DNA from: Oscillospiraceae bacterium
GTDB lineage: Bacteria > Bacillota > Clostridia > Oscillospirales > Ruminococcaceae
Length of the DNA stretch: 62,042 bases
Assembly (NCBI GenBank): GCA_017466885.1
Contig: JAFTTH010000017.1
Coordinates: forward strand, 1-62,042
Direction: 5' to 3'
The notes below the pieces were generated by a model. It had not been told where the DNA came from, did no database searches, and saw only the letters and a program-made list of their open reading frames with translations. The first letter of the stretch is position 1. Every line of letters starts with the position of its first letter. Positions 14,112 to 21,872 of this stretch are shown in pieces. The translations under genes were made by a program, and so were the position numbers.

Positions 14112-15155
14112 TCAGTCACGGCAAATAGACTCCAACCGTTCCCGGATCACCTGAGCGCGGAGGGTATCCCGCTCCTGCTCGGGGAGCAAGCGCCCCGCTC
14201 CCTTTTGGAGGGTGGCCGCCCCAACATCAAAGATAAGACTGTTTAAAGCAGTCAACAAGGTATCACAGTCGATGATCTGCAGAGAAAGGCCCATCCGCAA
14301 TGCCGAGGAGAGCTTCAAAAACTCATCTCCGGACATCAGTCGGGCGCTTTTCAGCAGTCCCAAAGCACGGTAGGTCCGGTCCTCTACGGCAAGATGATTC
14401 TCCGCTTCTGTCTGGCGGGCCTTCCGCTCCTGAAGGATGATCTGTCCCGCAAGCCCCGAAAGGTTGCTGACCGCTTCCTCCTCCGAAATTCCAAGTGTGA
14501 TCTGATTGGAGAGCTGGTAGAAATCTCCGGCAGGATCGGTACCCTCTCCGTAGGCGCCCCGCACCGTCAGCCCCAGCTTGGAAACGGTGGAGCTAATCCG
14601 GGCAATGGATCCATTCCGCCGGAGGGCGGGAAGATGAAGCATCACAGAGGCCCGCAGTCCCGTTCCCAGGTTGGTGGGACACTCGGTCAGATACCCTAAC
14701 TGCTGGTCAAAGGCATACCGGAAGGCGCGGTCAAAGATCCCGTCCATTTTTTGGGCAAGGGCAAGCCCTTCGGTGGGATCGAGCCCCGCTGTCAGCACCT
14801 GGATCCGAAGGTGATCCTCCTCCCCCACCATAATGCTGACCCGCTCATCCTCCGACAGGTAAAGATACCGTCCCTCGGGATACCGGGCAAACTGGGGGCT
14901 GACAAGGTGACGCTCCACCATTGACCACCGGACAGCGTCATCCGTCTGTTCCATATCAAAATATGTGAAGGAAAGGGGCGCGGTATCGGCGGTGGAAAGA
15001 ACCTTCCCGATCCGTTCATTCAGTTCCTGCCGCTGCAGGTCGTTCATCCGGGAGGGAAAGGGGTAATCGGTGATATTCCGGGCCAAACGGATCCGGGTGC
15101 TGATGGCAATATCGTGATCCGGTCCCGACTGCAAAAACCATTTTGTCTGATTCAT
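14112..15155 (-). CDS. mcsB: Protein-arginine kinase McsB
   Basis: 347 residues related to guanido phosphotransferases. It phosphorylates arginines on proteins, marking them for ClpC-ClpP and relieving CtsR repression. Visible: STRIRLARNITDYPF, the nucleotide-binding arginines, CPTNLGTGLRASVMLHLPAL (catalytic Cys segment) and RGAYGEGT. Start ATG 15155 with AAGGAGGAG. It follows mcsA by 12 bases. Confidence 0.97.
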   Translation of the reverse strand: MNQTKWFLQSGPDHDIAISTRIRLARNITDYPFPSRMNDLQRQELNERIGKVLSTADTAPLSFTYFDMEQTDDAVRWSMVERHLVSPQFARYPEGRYLYLSEDERVSIMVGEEDHLRIQVLTAGLDPTEGLALAQKMDGIFDRAFRYAFDQQLGYLTECPTNLGTGLRASVMLHLPALRRNGSIARISSTVSKLGLTVRGAYGEGTDPAGDFYQLSNQITLGISEEEAVSNLSGLAGQIILQERKARQTEAENHLAVEDRTYRALGLLKSARLMSGDEFLKLSSALRMGLSLQIIDCDTLLTALNSLIFDVGAATLQKGAGRLLPEQERDTLRAQVIRERLESICRD

Positions 15156-15167
15156 AGCAACTCCTCC

Positions 15168-15683
15168 TTATTCTGCCCCTTCCAGGCGGCGGATCTCATC
15201 CCGCAACCGGGCGGCTTCCTCAAAATTCTGTGTTTCAATGGCCTCTGCGAGGGATGCCTTCAGCTTTTCCACAGGGGAAGGCTCTGCTGCAACCTCAATG
15301 GTCTCCTCCGGGCCCCGGGGATGGCTGCCGGTATGGTTGGTGGCACCGTGGATCCGGGCGATGGAGGGCATCAGCTCCTCCGAAAAGCTCCGGTAGCAGG
15401 CGGGACAACCCATCCGGCCCGATTTGCTGATCTCGTAAAAAGAGGCTCCGCACTCGGGGCAACGCTTGGCGGAGGGGGCGGGGGCGGTGCTGCCCTTCAA
15501 AAGGTTATTACCGAAGAAGGCACCGAAAAGGTCGTCGAAATCAAAGGATGTGGGGGTGAAAAGATGGTCAAATCCCATCTCCCGGGCGCAATCGGCGCAG
15601 AGGTAAAGCTCAGTGGTCTTACCGTTTACCGTCTGGCGAATATGTGAGGTTGCGTTATGTTTTCCGCATTTTCTGCAAAGCAT
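15168..15683 (-). CDS. mcsA: McsA, activator of the McsB arginine kinase
   Basis: 171 residues with two zinc-finger pairs (CRKC...CADC near the N-terminus, CPEC...CPAC near residue 80) and a C-terminal UVR motif (FEEAARLRDEIRRLEG). McsA binds and activates McsB and helps deliver CtsR to it. ATG 15683 follows AAGGGAG; the upstream in-frame codons to 15701 are the leader. The gap to ctsR is 53 bases. Confidence 0.95.
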   Translation of the reverse strand: MLCRKCGKHNATSHIRQTVNGKTTELYLCADCAREMGFDHLFTPTSFDFDDLFGAFFGNNLLKGSTAPAPSAKRCPECGASFYEISKSGRMGCPACYRSFSEELMPSIARIHGATNHTGSHPRGPEETIEVAAEPSPVEKLKASLAEAIETQNFEEAARLRDEIRRLEGAE

Positions 15684-15736
15684 AGAAAAAACTCCCTTCA
15701 AATATAGTCTTGGAACAATACCGTCCGTTTAGTCAT

Positions 15737-16189
15737 CTACTGCAGCTCGCTGGCAAGAAGCTGCTTAAACAGATCTGCGCGGACCTGATCCCGCAAGGGC
15801 GGCGAAATTGCCCGCAGGGAATGGTCAGAGAGGGCGGTCAGGATCAGTCGGGCTTCCTTCCCTCCCAGCACCTCCCGGTGGAAAAGATTTTCGGTCATTA
15901 CCCGGGCAGAGCCGGCGTCCAGCGAGTCGCCGATAGAGTTGATTACGTGCATCAAAAGTCCGGAGCGGCTCATATTCAGCCGGGTGATCCGGACGTATCC
16001 GCTCCCACCCCGCCGGCTTTCTACAATATATCCCTGCTCGGGACGAAACCGGGAGGTGATCACGTAATTGATCTGGCTGGGCACGCACCCAAGCTGTTCT
16101 GCCAGGTCATTCCGACGGATCTCGGCAATGCCATCCTCCTCAAGGATCCTGAGAATGGTATCGGCAATCATATCACTGATATTCATCAT
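15737..16189 (-). CDS. ctsR: Heat-shock repressor CtsR
   Basis: About 150 residues. Winged HTH with the family signature RRNDLAEQLGCVPSQINYVI and the glycine-rich wing ESRRGGSGYVRI, followed by a C-terminal domain ending in KQLLASELQ. It represses class III heat-shock genes. Tandem ATGs at 16189 and 16186 both sit close to GAAGGTG; either may be used. Its own promoter carries CtsR boxes, so the operon is autoregulated. McsA-McsB downstream inactivate it under stress. Confidence 0.95.
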   Translation of the reverse strand: MMNISDMIADTILRILEEDGIAEIRRNDLAEQLGCVPSQINYVITSRFRPEQGYIVESRRGGSGYVRITRLNMSRSGLLMHVINSIGDSLDAGSARVMTENLFHREVLGGKEARLILTALSDHSLRAISPPLRDQVRADLFKQLLASELQ

Positions 16190-16215
16190 AACACCTTCTT
16201 TGATCAAAAATTGAC

Positions 16216-16286
16216 TTTGACTATCTTTGACCTTGACTATATTATATGCGTTGGTCAAACAAAAGTCAAAGTCAAAGAAGGTCAAA
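16216..16286 (-). promoter_or_regulatory. ctsR operon promoter with CtsR boxes
   Basis: Minus strand TTGACT (16264-16269), 17 bases, TATAAT (16241-16246). Heptad pairs matching the CtsR consensus RGTCAAA-NAN-RGTCAAA: on the minus strand GGTCAAA-GAT-AGTCAAA (16216-16232, after the -10) and on the plus strand AGTCAAA-GAA-GGTCAAA (16270-16286), with an extra GGTCAAA/AGTCAAA pair at 16253-16270 over the -35. The boxes bracket the promoter. Confidence 0.92.
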
Positions 16287-16466
16287 AAGCAAAACAAATC
16301 TCGCAATATATCAGTAAAATGATATGTTTTCTTTTGTTTTCTCACTCAAACAATGTTTTTCTTCGTTTTTCTAAATTACTGTCACACAACAAACAAGTTC
16401 TACTGCATAATTTTCCTCTCTCCTCCAATACTAACCGGGAAAACACTCCGAAAATGGGGGATAACA

Positions 16467-16838
16467 ATGGAAAAACCGGCCAAGCTTCTGCAAAAATGCG
16501 GCGTGCCCCTTTTGGGATTTCTCGCAGGAATCCTCAACGGGCTCTTTGGTGCGGGAGGCGGAATGGTTGCCGTTCCGTTGCTTCGAAAGCTGGGACTCTC
16601 TCAAAAGGAGGCGCACGCTACCTCCATCGGGGTGATTCTGCCCATCTCCCTGTTTAGCGTGGGAATGTATCTTTGGAAGGGTCAGTTCCAGGTGGAGGAC
16701 GTTCTCCCCTTTCTGCCGGGCGGAATCCTTGGCGGAGTGATCGGCGGACTGCTGCTCCCAAAGATCCCCTCCAGTATCCTGCGGAGAATCTTCGGATTAT
16801 TGATGGCGTGGGCGGCGATCCGCCTGCTGATGGCTTAA
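16467..16838 (+). CDS. TauE/SafE-type permease, N-terminal half-size protein
   Basis: 124 residues, about four membrane spans. GFLAGILNGLFGAGGGMVAVPLL is the first TauE repeat signature, with HATSIGVILP in the second helix. Family members export or import sulfur-containing anions, but the substrate is unknown here. ATG 16467 has GGGGGAT upstream. The protein is half the usual roughly 250 residues; the next gene supplies a second half-repeat, so the two probably assemble as a heterodimer. Confidence 0.8.
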   Translation: MEKPAKLLQKCGVPLLGFLAGILNGLFGAGGGMVAVPLLRKLGLSQKEAHATSIGVILPISLFSVGMYLWKGQFQVEDVLPFLPGGILGGVIGGLLLPKIPSSILRRIFGLLMAWAAIRLLMA

Positions 16839-16850
16839 GGGGGAGTGAGG

Positions 16851-17246
16851 ATGGGTTGGCTTGTGCCCTTTTTGGCGGGGGTGCTTTCTGCGGTAATTGG
16901 CGGACTTGGAATGGGCGGCGGAGGGGTGCTTCTCCTTTATCTGACCCTCTTTGCCGATACCCCTCAGCTTCGCGCCCAGGGAATGAATCTTCTCTTTTTT
17001 CTCCCAGTGGCACTGATTTCCCTTCTGATCCACGCCAAGCACCATCTCGTCCGGTGGCGGGTCGCTCTCGGGGCGGCAATCTTCGGGCCGCTGGGGGCGC
17101 TTTGCGGCTTTTGGCTGGCGGGATTTATGGGGGAAAATCTTCTTTCCAAGCTCTTTGCGGGCGGCCTGCTTCTTTTGAGCCTCCGGGAAATTTTTCACAA
17201 AAAGAAACCGGCATCCACCGGGGATGCCGATTCCGAAAAGGGTTGA
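16851..17246 (+). CDS. TauE/SafE-type permease, second half-size protein
   Basis: 131 residues, again with the repeat signature FLAGVLSAVIGGLGMGGGGVLLLYL and QGMNLLFFLPVALISL. It starts at ATG 16851, 12 bases after the first half ends, with GGGAGTGAGG as RBS. The charged tail (KKKPASTGDADSEKG) is encoded by DNA that also forms the stem of a terminator for the gene on the other strand. Confidence 0.8.
   Translation: MGWLVPFLAGVLSAVIGGLGMGGGGVLLLYLTLFADTPQLRAQGMNLLFFLPVALISLLIHAKHHLVRWRVALGAAIFGPLGALCGFWLAGFMGENLLSKLFAGGLLLLSLREIFHKKKPASTGDADSEKG
17200..17230 (-). terminator. Terminator of the RluA gene inside the tauE coding end
   Basis: Minus strand CGGCATCC-CCGGT-GGATGCCG followed by GTTTCTTTTT. 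It lies within the final codons of the plus-strand gene. Confidence 0.7.
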
Positions 17247-17251
17247 TTTGA

Positions 17252-18220
17252 TTATAAGGGCAGATTTCCGCCAAAAAGCTCCTCCGCAAACCAAGGGAGG
17301 GGTGTTTGGAAAGTCCTTCCCTTCAGGTAGTTCAGACACCCTGCGTCCGTTGGGAGGTCAAAGGTCAGCCGGAAGGAGCAAAGCGCCTGATATTTCGCCC
17401 CGAAACGACGATTCAGCTCGCAGGAGCCGTACTTCCCGTCCCCTAAAAGGGGATGTCCCTCGTGGGCAAACTGGGCGCGGATCTGGTGGGTCCGCCCTGT
17501 TTCCAGTCCCACCAGCAGGAGGGAAAGTCCATTCTCCTCCCGCAGCACACGGTACCGCGTTTTGATGGTTTTTCCGCCGGGAATGGGTGCATCAGAGATA
17601 AAAACCTTATTTTTATCGCAGTTTTTTTCCAGGTATCCGGTCAGGAGCCCCTCTTTTTTGGGGAGCGTCCCGGTCACCGCGCAAAGATATTCCTTTTTCA
17701 ACTCCCGGGTACGAAGCTTTTCATTGAGGATACGGAGACTTTCGGCATTTTTTGCCGCAATCACGATTCCGGAGGTATTTCGGTCGATCCGGTTGCAAAG
17801 GGCGGGGGCAAAGCTCTGCTCCCTGGCAGGGTCATACTCCCCCCGATCGTAAAGATATCGCTTGATCCGGTTAATGAGAGTATCCCGCACACCGGTATCA
17901 TCCTCGTGCACCAAAAGGCCGGCCCGCTTATCCGCAAGAAGGATGTTTTCATCCTCATAAAGGACGGATATTTCCCCCGGCACAGACAAAAAATCCAGCT
18001 CAGTTGGCGCAGAGGGGAAGAAATCGTCATTGAGCCAAAGAGTCAGAACGTCCCCCTCGCAGAGACGGTCGGAGCATTCGCACCGTTTGCCGTTCCTCTT
18101 GATTTTTTTGGTGCGGAGGGCTTTATAAAGCGCCGATTTGGGGAGGGTGGGTACAGCCTTTGCCAAAAACTTATCCAGCCGCTGATCGGCATCGTTTTTC
18201 TCAATTATAAACTCCCGCAG
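17252..18220 (-). CDS. RluA-family pseudouridine synthase with probable CTG start
   Basis: 322 residues: N-terminal S4 RNA-binding domain (REFIIEKNDADQRLDKFLAKAVP), then the catalytic domain with NRIDRNTSGIVIAAK (catalytic Asp), the LKKEYLCAVTG strand and GRTHQIRAQFAHEGHPLLGD. It makes pseudouridine in large rRNA or tRNA. The first conventional start, TTG 18166, would cut the S4 domain. Extending the frame, CTG at 18218-18220 aligns exactly with the usual initiator Met and has GGGAGG 7 bases upstream. No ATG, GTG or TTG lies there. The gene overlaps the end of dusB. Confidence 0.85.
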   Translation of the reverse strand: MREFIIEKNDADQRLDKFLAKAVPTLPKSALYKALRTKKIKRNGKRCECSDRLCEGDVLTLWLNDDFFPSAPTELDFLSVPGEISVLYEDENILLADKRAGLLVHEDDTGVRDTLINRIKRYLYDRGEYDPAREQSFAPALCNRIDRNTSGIVIAAKNAESLRILNEKLRTRELKKEYLCAVTGTLPKKEGLLTGYLEKNCDKNKVFISDAPIPGGKTIKTRYRVLREENGLSLLLVGLETGRTHQIRAQFAHEGHPLLGDGKYGSCELNRRFGAKYQALCSFRLTFDLPTDAGCLNYLKGRTFQTPLPWFAEELFGGNLPL

Positions 18221-19212
18221 AACGACCCCTCCCTTTCCTGGGCGATCATTAGAGATAACGCCTTATCCCGCAGGCGAAGCGCATCCTCAACTGAGGCAAG
18301 CTCTCCGCAATCCTTACGCAGTCCAGCCGCGCCGGGGAATCCCTTCAGGTACCAGGCGGCATGCTTCCGGGCCTCCCGAATGCCCACATACTCCCCTTTA
18401 TTCCGGCAGATTTGCCGAATATGCTCCACCATAATCTCCAGCCTCTCTTCAGGGGCCGGAACGGCAGGCAACGGCTCACCCTTTAGGGCGGCGGCAATCT
18501 CCGCAAAGACCCAGGGATGTCCCAGGGCACCCCGGCCCACCATCACCAGGTCGCAGCCGGTGCGGCGGAGCATCTGGAGGGCGGTGGCACTGTCCGTCAC
18601 ATCTCCGTTGGCGATGACCGGAATGGTAACCTCTGCCCGGACGGCGGCGATCCCCTCAATATCCACCGGGGGAGAATACATCTGCTCTCTGGTCCGTCCA
18701 TGGACACAGATGGCCGCAGCTCCCGCTTCCTGGGCGATCCGGGCAAGCTGGGGGGCATTCCGGAGGGAATCGTCCCACCCCAGCCGCATCTTTACCGTTA
18801 CCGGCAAGGGTGATACCGACACCGCCGTTTCGATGATCCGTCCCGCCAGGGCAAGATCCTTCATCAATGCCGCACCGCCGCCGCTTCCGGCAATCTTCGG
18901 GGCGGGGCATCCCATATTGATATCAATAAACGCCGCTTGGGGAGCGGACTCCAGCGCCATTGGGATCGCCTTTTTCCAGCAGTCGGGATCGTCCCCAAAA
19001 AGCTGGATGGCGGCAGGAAGCTCATCCTCCCCCAGGGCAAGAAGCTGGCGGGATTTCCGATCGCCAAAGGTCAAGCCTTTCACACTGACCATCTCGGAGA
19101 CGGTATAAACCGCGCCGTAGCTACGGCAAAGAGCCCGGAAAGCGGCATCCGTCACACCGGCCATGGGGGCGAGGGCCGCACCCTTTTCAAAGATATGGTT
19201 TCCGATCTTCAC
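18205..19212 (-). CDS. dusB: tRNA-dihydrouridine synthase
   Basis: 335 residues, FMN TIM-barrel. APMAGVTDAAFRALCRSYGA, the catalytic NMGCPAPKIAGSGGGAALM loop (Cys acid), VKMRLGWDD, ICVHGRTREQMYS and NGDVTDSATA are all present. It reduces uridines in tRNA D-loops. The GTG start at 19212 overlaps the nth stop (AAGTGA) with GGGAG upstream; in-frame codons to 19269 lie inside nth. It overlaps the RluA gene at its 3' end, so nth, dusB and the synthase form one coupled operon. Confidence 0.93.
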   Translation of the reverse strand: MKIGNHIFEKGAALAPMAGVTDAAFRALCRSYGAVYTVSEMVSVKGLTFGDRKSRQLLALGEDELPAAIQLFGDDPDCWKKAIPMALESAPQAAFIDINMGCPAPKIAGSGGGAALMKDLALAGRIIETAVSVSPLPVTVKMRLGWDDSLRNAPQLARIAQEAGAAAICVHGRTREQMYSPPVDIEGIAAVRAEVTIPVIANGDVTDSATALQMLRRTGCDLVMVGRGALGHPWVFAEIAAALKGEPLPAVPAPEERLEIMVEHIRQICRNKGEYVGIREARKHAAWYLKGFPGAAGLRKDCGELASVEDALRLRDKALSLMIAQEREGSFCGSL

Positions 19213-19862
19213 TTCCGGGTATCTCCCTTTCCGGTGGAGTAATGTTGGCAAATATCCTGCAAAGGACAACGGTCGCAGAAGGGCTTGGTACGTGCCGAGC
19301 AGATATCCCGCCCAAAAAGGACGATCCGATGGCAGAAGTCGTTACTTTTTTCGGGAGGGAGGAGCTTCCGGAGCTGATGCTCGATTTTGGTGGGATCCTT
19401 TTCCGCCACCAGGCCAAGTCGGTTGGTGATCCGGATGCAATGGGTATCCACCACCACCGCCGGCTTACCGTAAACATCCCCAACGATCAGATTGGCGGTT
19501 TTCCGACCCACACCCGGAAGCTTACAAAGCTCCTCAATGGTATCGGGAACGAGGCCACCCCGCTCATAAAAAAGGATCTTACACAGGGCGCTGATATCCC
19601 GCGCCTTGGTCCGGAAAAGGCCGCAGGGCTTGACAATCTCCGCAATCTCCTCCACCTCTGCATCGGCGAGGCTTTGGAGGGTGGGGAAGCGATCAAAAAG
19701 GATCTCTGTGATTTTATTGACCCGTTCATCGGTGCATTGTGCCGCCAGGCGGACGGCAATCAGCAGCCGGTAGGGTTCCTCCGCCTCCAGAGAACAGAGG
19801 GCATCGGGGTAAAGCTCCTCCAGACGGCGAACCGCCTCCAGAGCAATTTCCTGTTTTTTCAT
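19209..19862 (-). CDS. nth: Endonuclease III
   Basis: 217 residues. Helix-hairpin-helix LPGVGRKTANLIVG with catalytic Lys, catalytic Asp in VVDTHC, and a C-terminal iron-sulfur loop CSARTKPFCDRCPLQDIC. It excises oxidised pyrimidines and nicks the abasic site. The first Cys spacing is C-x7-C, one residue longer than the usual C-x6-C; the reading was checked at codon level. First gene of the operon with dusB and the pseudouridine synthase. Confidence 0.95.
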   Translation of the reverse strand: MKKQEIALEAVRRLEELYPDALCSLEAEEPYRLLIAVRLAAQCTDERVNKITEILFDRFPTLQSLADAEVEEIAEIVKPCGLFRTKARDISALCKILFYERGGLVPDTIEELCKLPGVGRKTANLIVGDVYGKPAVVVDTHCIRITNRLGLVAEKDPTKIEHQLRKLLPPEKSNDFCHRIVLFGRDICSARTKPFCDRCPLQDICQHYSTGKGDTRK

Positions 19863-19935
19863 AATATACCTTCCTTGTCAAAGAAGTGATGGCTTCATTA
19901 TATCACGTTCCTGAAAAAAATACAAACCCATCATC

Positions 19936-19964
19936 TTGCGAATTTTTTCTCATCGTGATATAGT
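19936..19964 (+). promoter_or_regulatory. pdp promoter
   Basis: TTGCGA (19936-19941), 17 bases, TATAGT (19959-19964), 26 bases before ATG 19990. Confidence 0.65.
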
Positions 19965-19989
19965 TATAGAAAAAGGAAGGGGGATCCGG

Positions 19990-21294
19990 ATGAATACCTA
20001 TTCCATTCTTGCAAAAAAACGGGATGGCGGAACGCTCACTCCCGATGAGATCCGATTTTTCATTCAGGGATATACCAAGGGGGAGATTGCCGATTATCAG
20101 GCATCGGCGCTGCTGATGGCCATTTGTATCAACGGAATGAATGCCGATGAAACGTCCGAGCTGACCCTGGCAATGCTTCAAAGCGGCGATCAGGCAGACC
20201 TTTCCTCCCTGGCGGGGATCCCCTGTGATAAGCATAGCACCGGCGGTGTGGGAGACAAAACCAGCCTCATCACGGTGCCGATCGTTGCCGCCTGCGGCGG
20301 ATCTGTGGCAAAAATGTCGGGCCGGGGGTTGGGCTTTACCGGCGGCACCATTGATAAGCTGGAGTCCATCCCGGGCTTTCGCACTGCGCTGACGGTGGAG
20401 GAAATGGTGAACTACACCAACCGCTCGGGGCTCTGCATCTGCGGGCAGACAGGCTCCCTTGCCCCTGCTGACAAAAAGCTTTACGCTCTGCGGGATGTAA
20501 CTGCCACGGTGGATAGTATCCCCCTCATTGCCGCCAGCATTATGAGCAAGAAACTGGCCAGCGGCGCGCAGGCAATCGTCCTGGATGTCAAAACCGGGAG
20601 CGGCGCCTTTATGAAGGAGGAGGCCGATTCGGTTGCCTTAGCAGAGGCTATGGTGGGGATCGGAAAATCGGCCGGGAGACGGATCGCCGCCCTAATTACC
20701 GATATGGATCAACCGCTGGGCCGGTGTGTGGGGAACGGTCTTGAGGTACGGGAGGCCGCCGAGCTTCTCCAGGGAAAAAGCGCCGATGACCGGCTTTACC
20801 GGTTGTCTGTGGAGCTGGCCGCCCGGATGCTTGCTCTTTCGGGCCTCGGGACAGTGGAGGATTGCCGGGTCAGAGCAGGGGAGGCCGTTTCCAGCGGAAA
20901 AGCCTTTGAAAAGCTCTGCCGGATGGCCCAGCAGCAAGGGGGAGATCCCCGTGCGCTGGAGCAGCCGGAAAGACTCCCCCAAGGGAAATTCAGCCGGATC
21001 ATCAAGGCGCCCCGGAGCGGGTATCTTTCCCGGATCGATACTGCCCGGATCGGCCACGCCGCAGGCCTTTTGGGTGCGGGACGGGTCAAAAAGGAGGATT
21101 CCATCGACCTGGGGGCAGGAATCATCTTTGCCCGCCGCAAGGGAGAGAAGCTTCAGGCCGGAGAGGAGCTTTGCCGGATCTGCGCCGGCTCGGAAGCAGG
21201 CTTTTCCGCCGCGGAGGAAGCAATCCTCGGAGGGATGGAGATTTCCGACTGTTCTCCCGTCTGCAAGGAACTGATCCGCCAGGTAATTGAGTAA
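19990..21294 (+). CDS. pdp: Pyrimidine-nucleoside phosphorylase
   Basis: 434 residues of the thymidine/pyrimidine nucleoside phosphorylase family. KHSTGGVGDKTSLITVPIVAACGG is the phosphate-binding signature; KMSGRGLGFTGGTIDKLESIPG and the SKKLASGAQAIVLDVKTGSGAF segment are also diagnostic. It converts uridine, thymidine or deoxyuridine plus phosphate to base and (deoxy)ribose-1-phosphate. ATG 19990 has AAGGGGGAT upstream; the upstream in-frame ATG 19936 overlaps the promoter. Single-gene unit ended by a strong terminator. Confidence 0.96.
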   Translation: MNTYSILAKKRDGGTLTPDEIRFFIQGYTKGEIADYQASALLMAICINGMNADETSELTLAMLQSGDQADLSSLAGIPCDKHSTGGVGDKTSLITVPIVAACGGSVAKMSGRGLGFTGGTIDKLESIPGFRTALTVEEMVNYTNRSGLCICGQTGSLAPADKKLYALRDVTATVDSIPLIAASIMSKKLASGAQAIVLDVKTGSGAFMKEEADSVALAEAMVGIGKSAGRRIAALITDMDQPLGRCVGNGLEVREAAELLQGKSADDRLYRLSVELAARMLALSGLGTVEDCRVRAGEAVSSGKAFEKLCRMAQQQGGDPRALEQPERLPQGKFSRIIKAPRSGYLSRIDTARIGHAAGLLGAGRVKKEDSIDLGAGIIFARRKGEKLQAGEELCRICAGSEAGFSAAEEAILGGMEISDCSPVCKELIRQVIE

Positions 21295-21296
21295 AC

Positions 21297-21332
21297 AAAA
21301 AGTGGAGCTGAAACCTTCAGCTCCACTTTTTT
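21297..21332. terminator. Bidirectional terminator between pdp and the HPr-like gene
   Basis: AAAAGTGGAGCTGAA and TTCAGCTCCACTTTTTT form a long perfect stem with A- and T-runs on both sides. Confidence 0.9.
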
Positions 21333-21349
21333 ATATGGCAAAATAACGA

Positions 21350-21613
21350 TTATTCGGTGAAACCGGAAAGAACCAGCTTAACCAAACTATCCACAGCGGT
21401 CTGCTCGTCAGTGCCGTCAGCAATGATGCGGATGGTGGAACCACCCATAACGCCCAGGGACAGGACACCCAGAAGGCTCTTTGCATTGACGCGCCGCTCC
21501 TCCTTCTCCACCCAAATGGAAGAAGAATATTCATTTGCTTTCTGAATGAAATATGTGGCGGGACGGGCATACAGTCCGACCTGATTCTGCACAACAACCT
21601 CTTTGACGTACAT
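21350..21613 (-). CDS. HPr/Crh-like protein with Tyr at position 15
   Basis: 87 residues with the HPr fold. The active-site region reads QNQVGLYARPAT, so the phosphorylatable His15 of HPr is Tyr15 (codon TAT, checked on the minus strand). The Ser46 site is kept in RRVNAKSLLGVLSLGV. It therefore cannot act as a normal PTS phosphocarrier but could be a Ser46-phosphorylated regulator like Crh, which has Gln15. ATG 21613 follows AGGAGAAG. It is transcribed alone from a near-consensus promoter. The function is inferred from the two residues. Confidence 0.9.
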   Translation of the reverse strand: MYVKEVVVQNQVGLYARPATYFIQKANEYSSSIWVEKEERRVNAKSLLGVLSLGVMGGSTIRIIADGTDEQTAVDSLVKLVLSGFTE

Positions 21614-21670
21614 AACGCTTCTCCTCTGCTTTGAAGTTTTATGAATCGACTTCCATAATCGACTAATCAT

Positions 21671-21699
21671 ATTATATCCGTAAAATTTTCAATCGTCAA
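21671..21699 (-). promoter_or_regulatory. Promoter of the HPr-like gene
   Basis: Minus strand TTGACG (21694-21699), 17 bases, TATAAT (21671-21676). The stretch 21700-21842 holds nothing else that I can identify. Confidence 0.75.
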
Positions 21700-21842
21700 G
21701 CAAAACACAGCAAAAATGTTTGTTTTTTCTGTGTTTTCTAAAACTAAATCAATAAGATGCACAATCGGGCAATCTCTGCTTGGCTACTCTGCACATAAAT
21801 TTCTTAACAAAAAGAGCAATATCACAATTCCCTTTTTCGCAA

Positions 21843-21872
21843 CAGAAAAACCGCCTGCAAAAGCGCAGACGG
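21843..21872 (-). terminator. Terminator of the patatin gene
   Basis: Minus strand ACCGTCTGCGC-TTTT-GCAGGCGGT followed by TTTTCTG, starting right at the stop codon. Confidence 0.8.
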
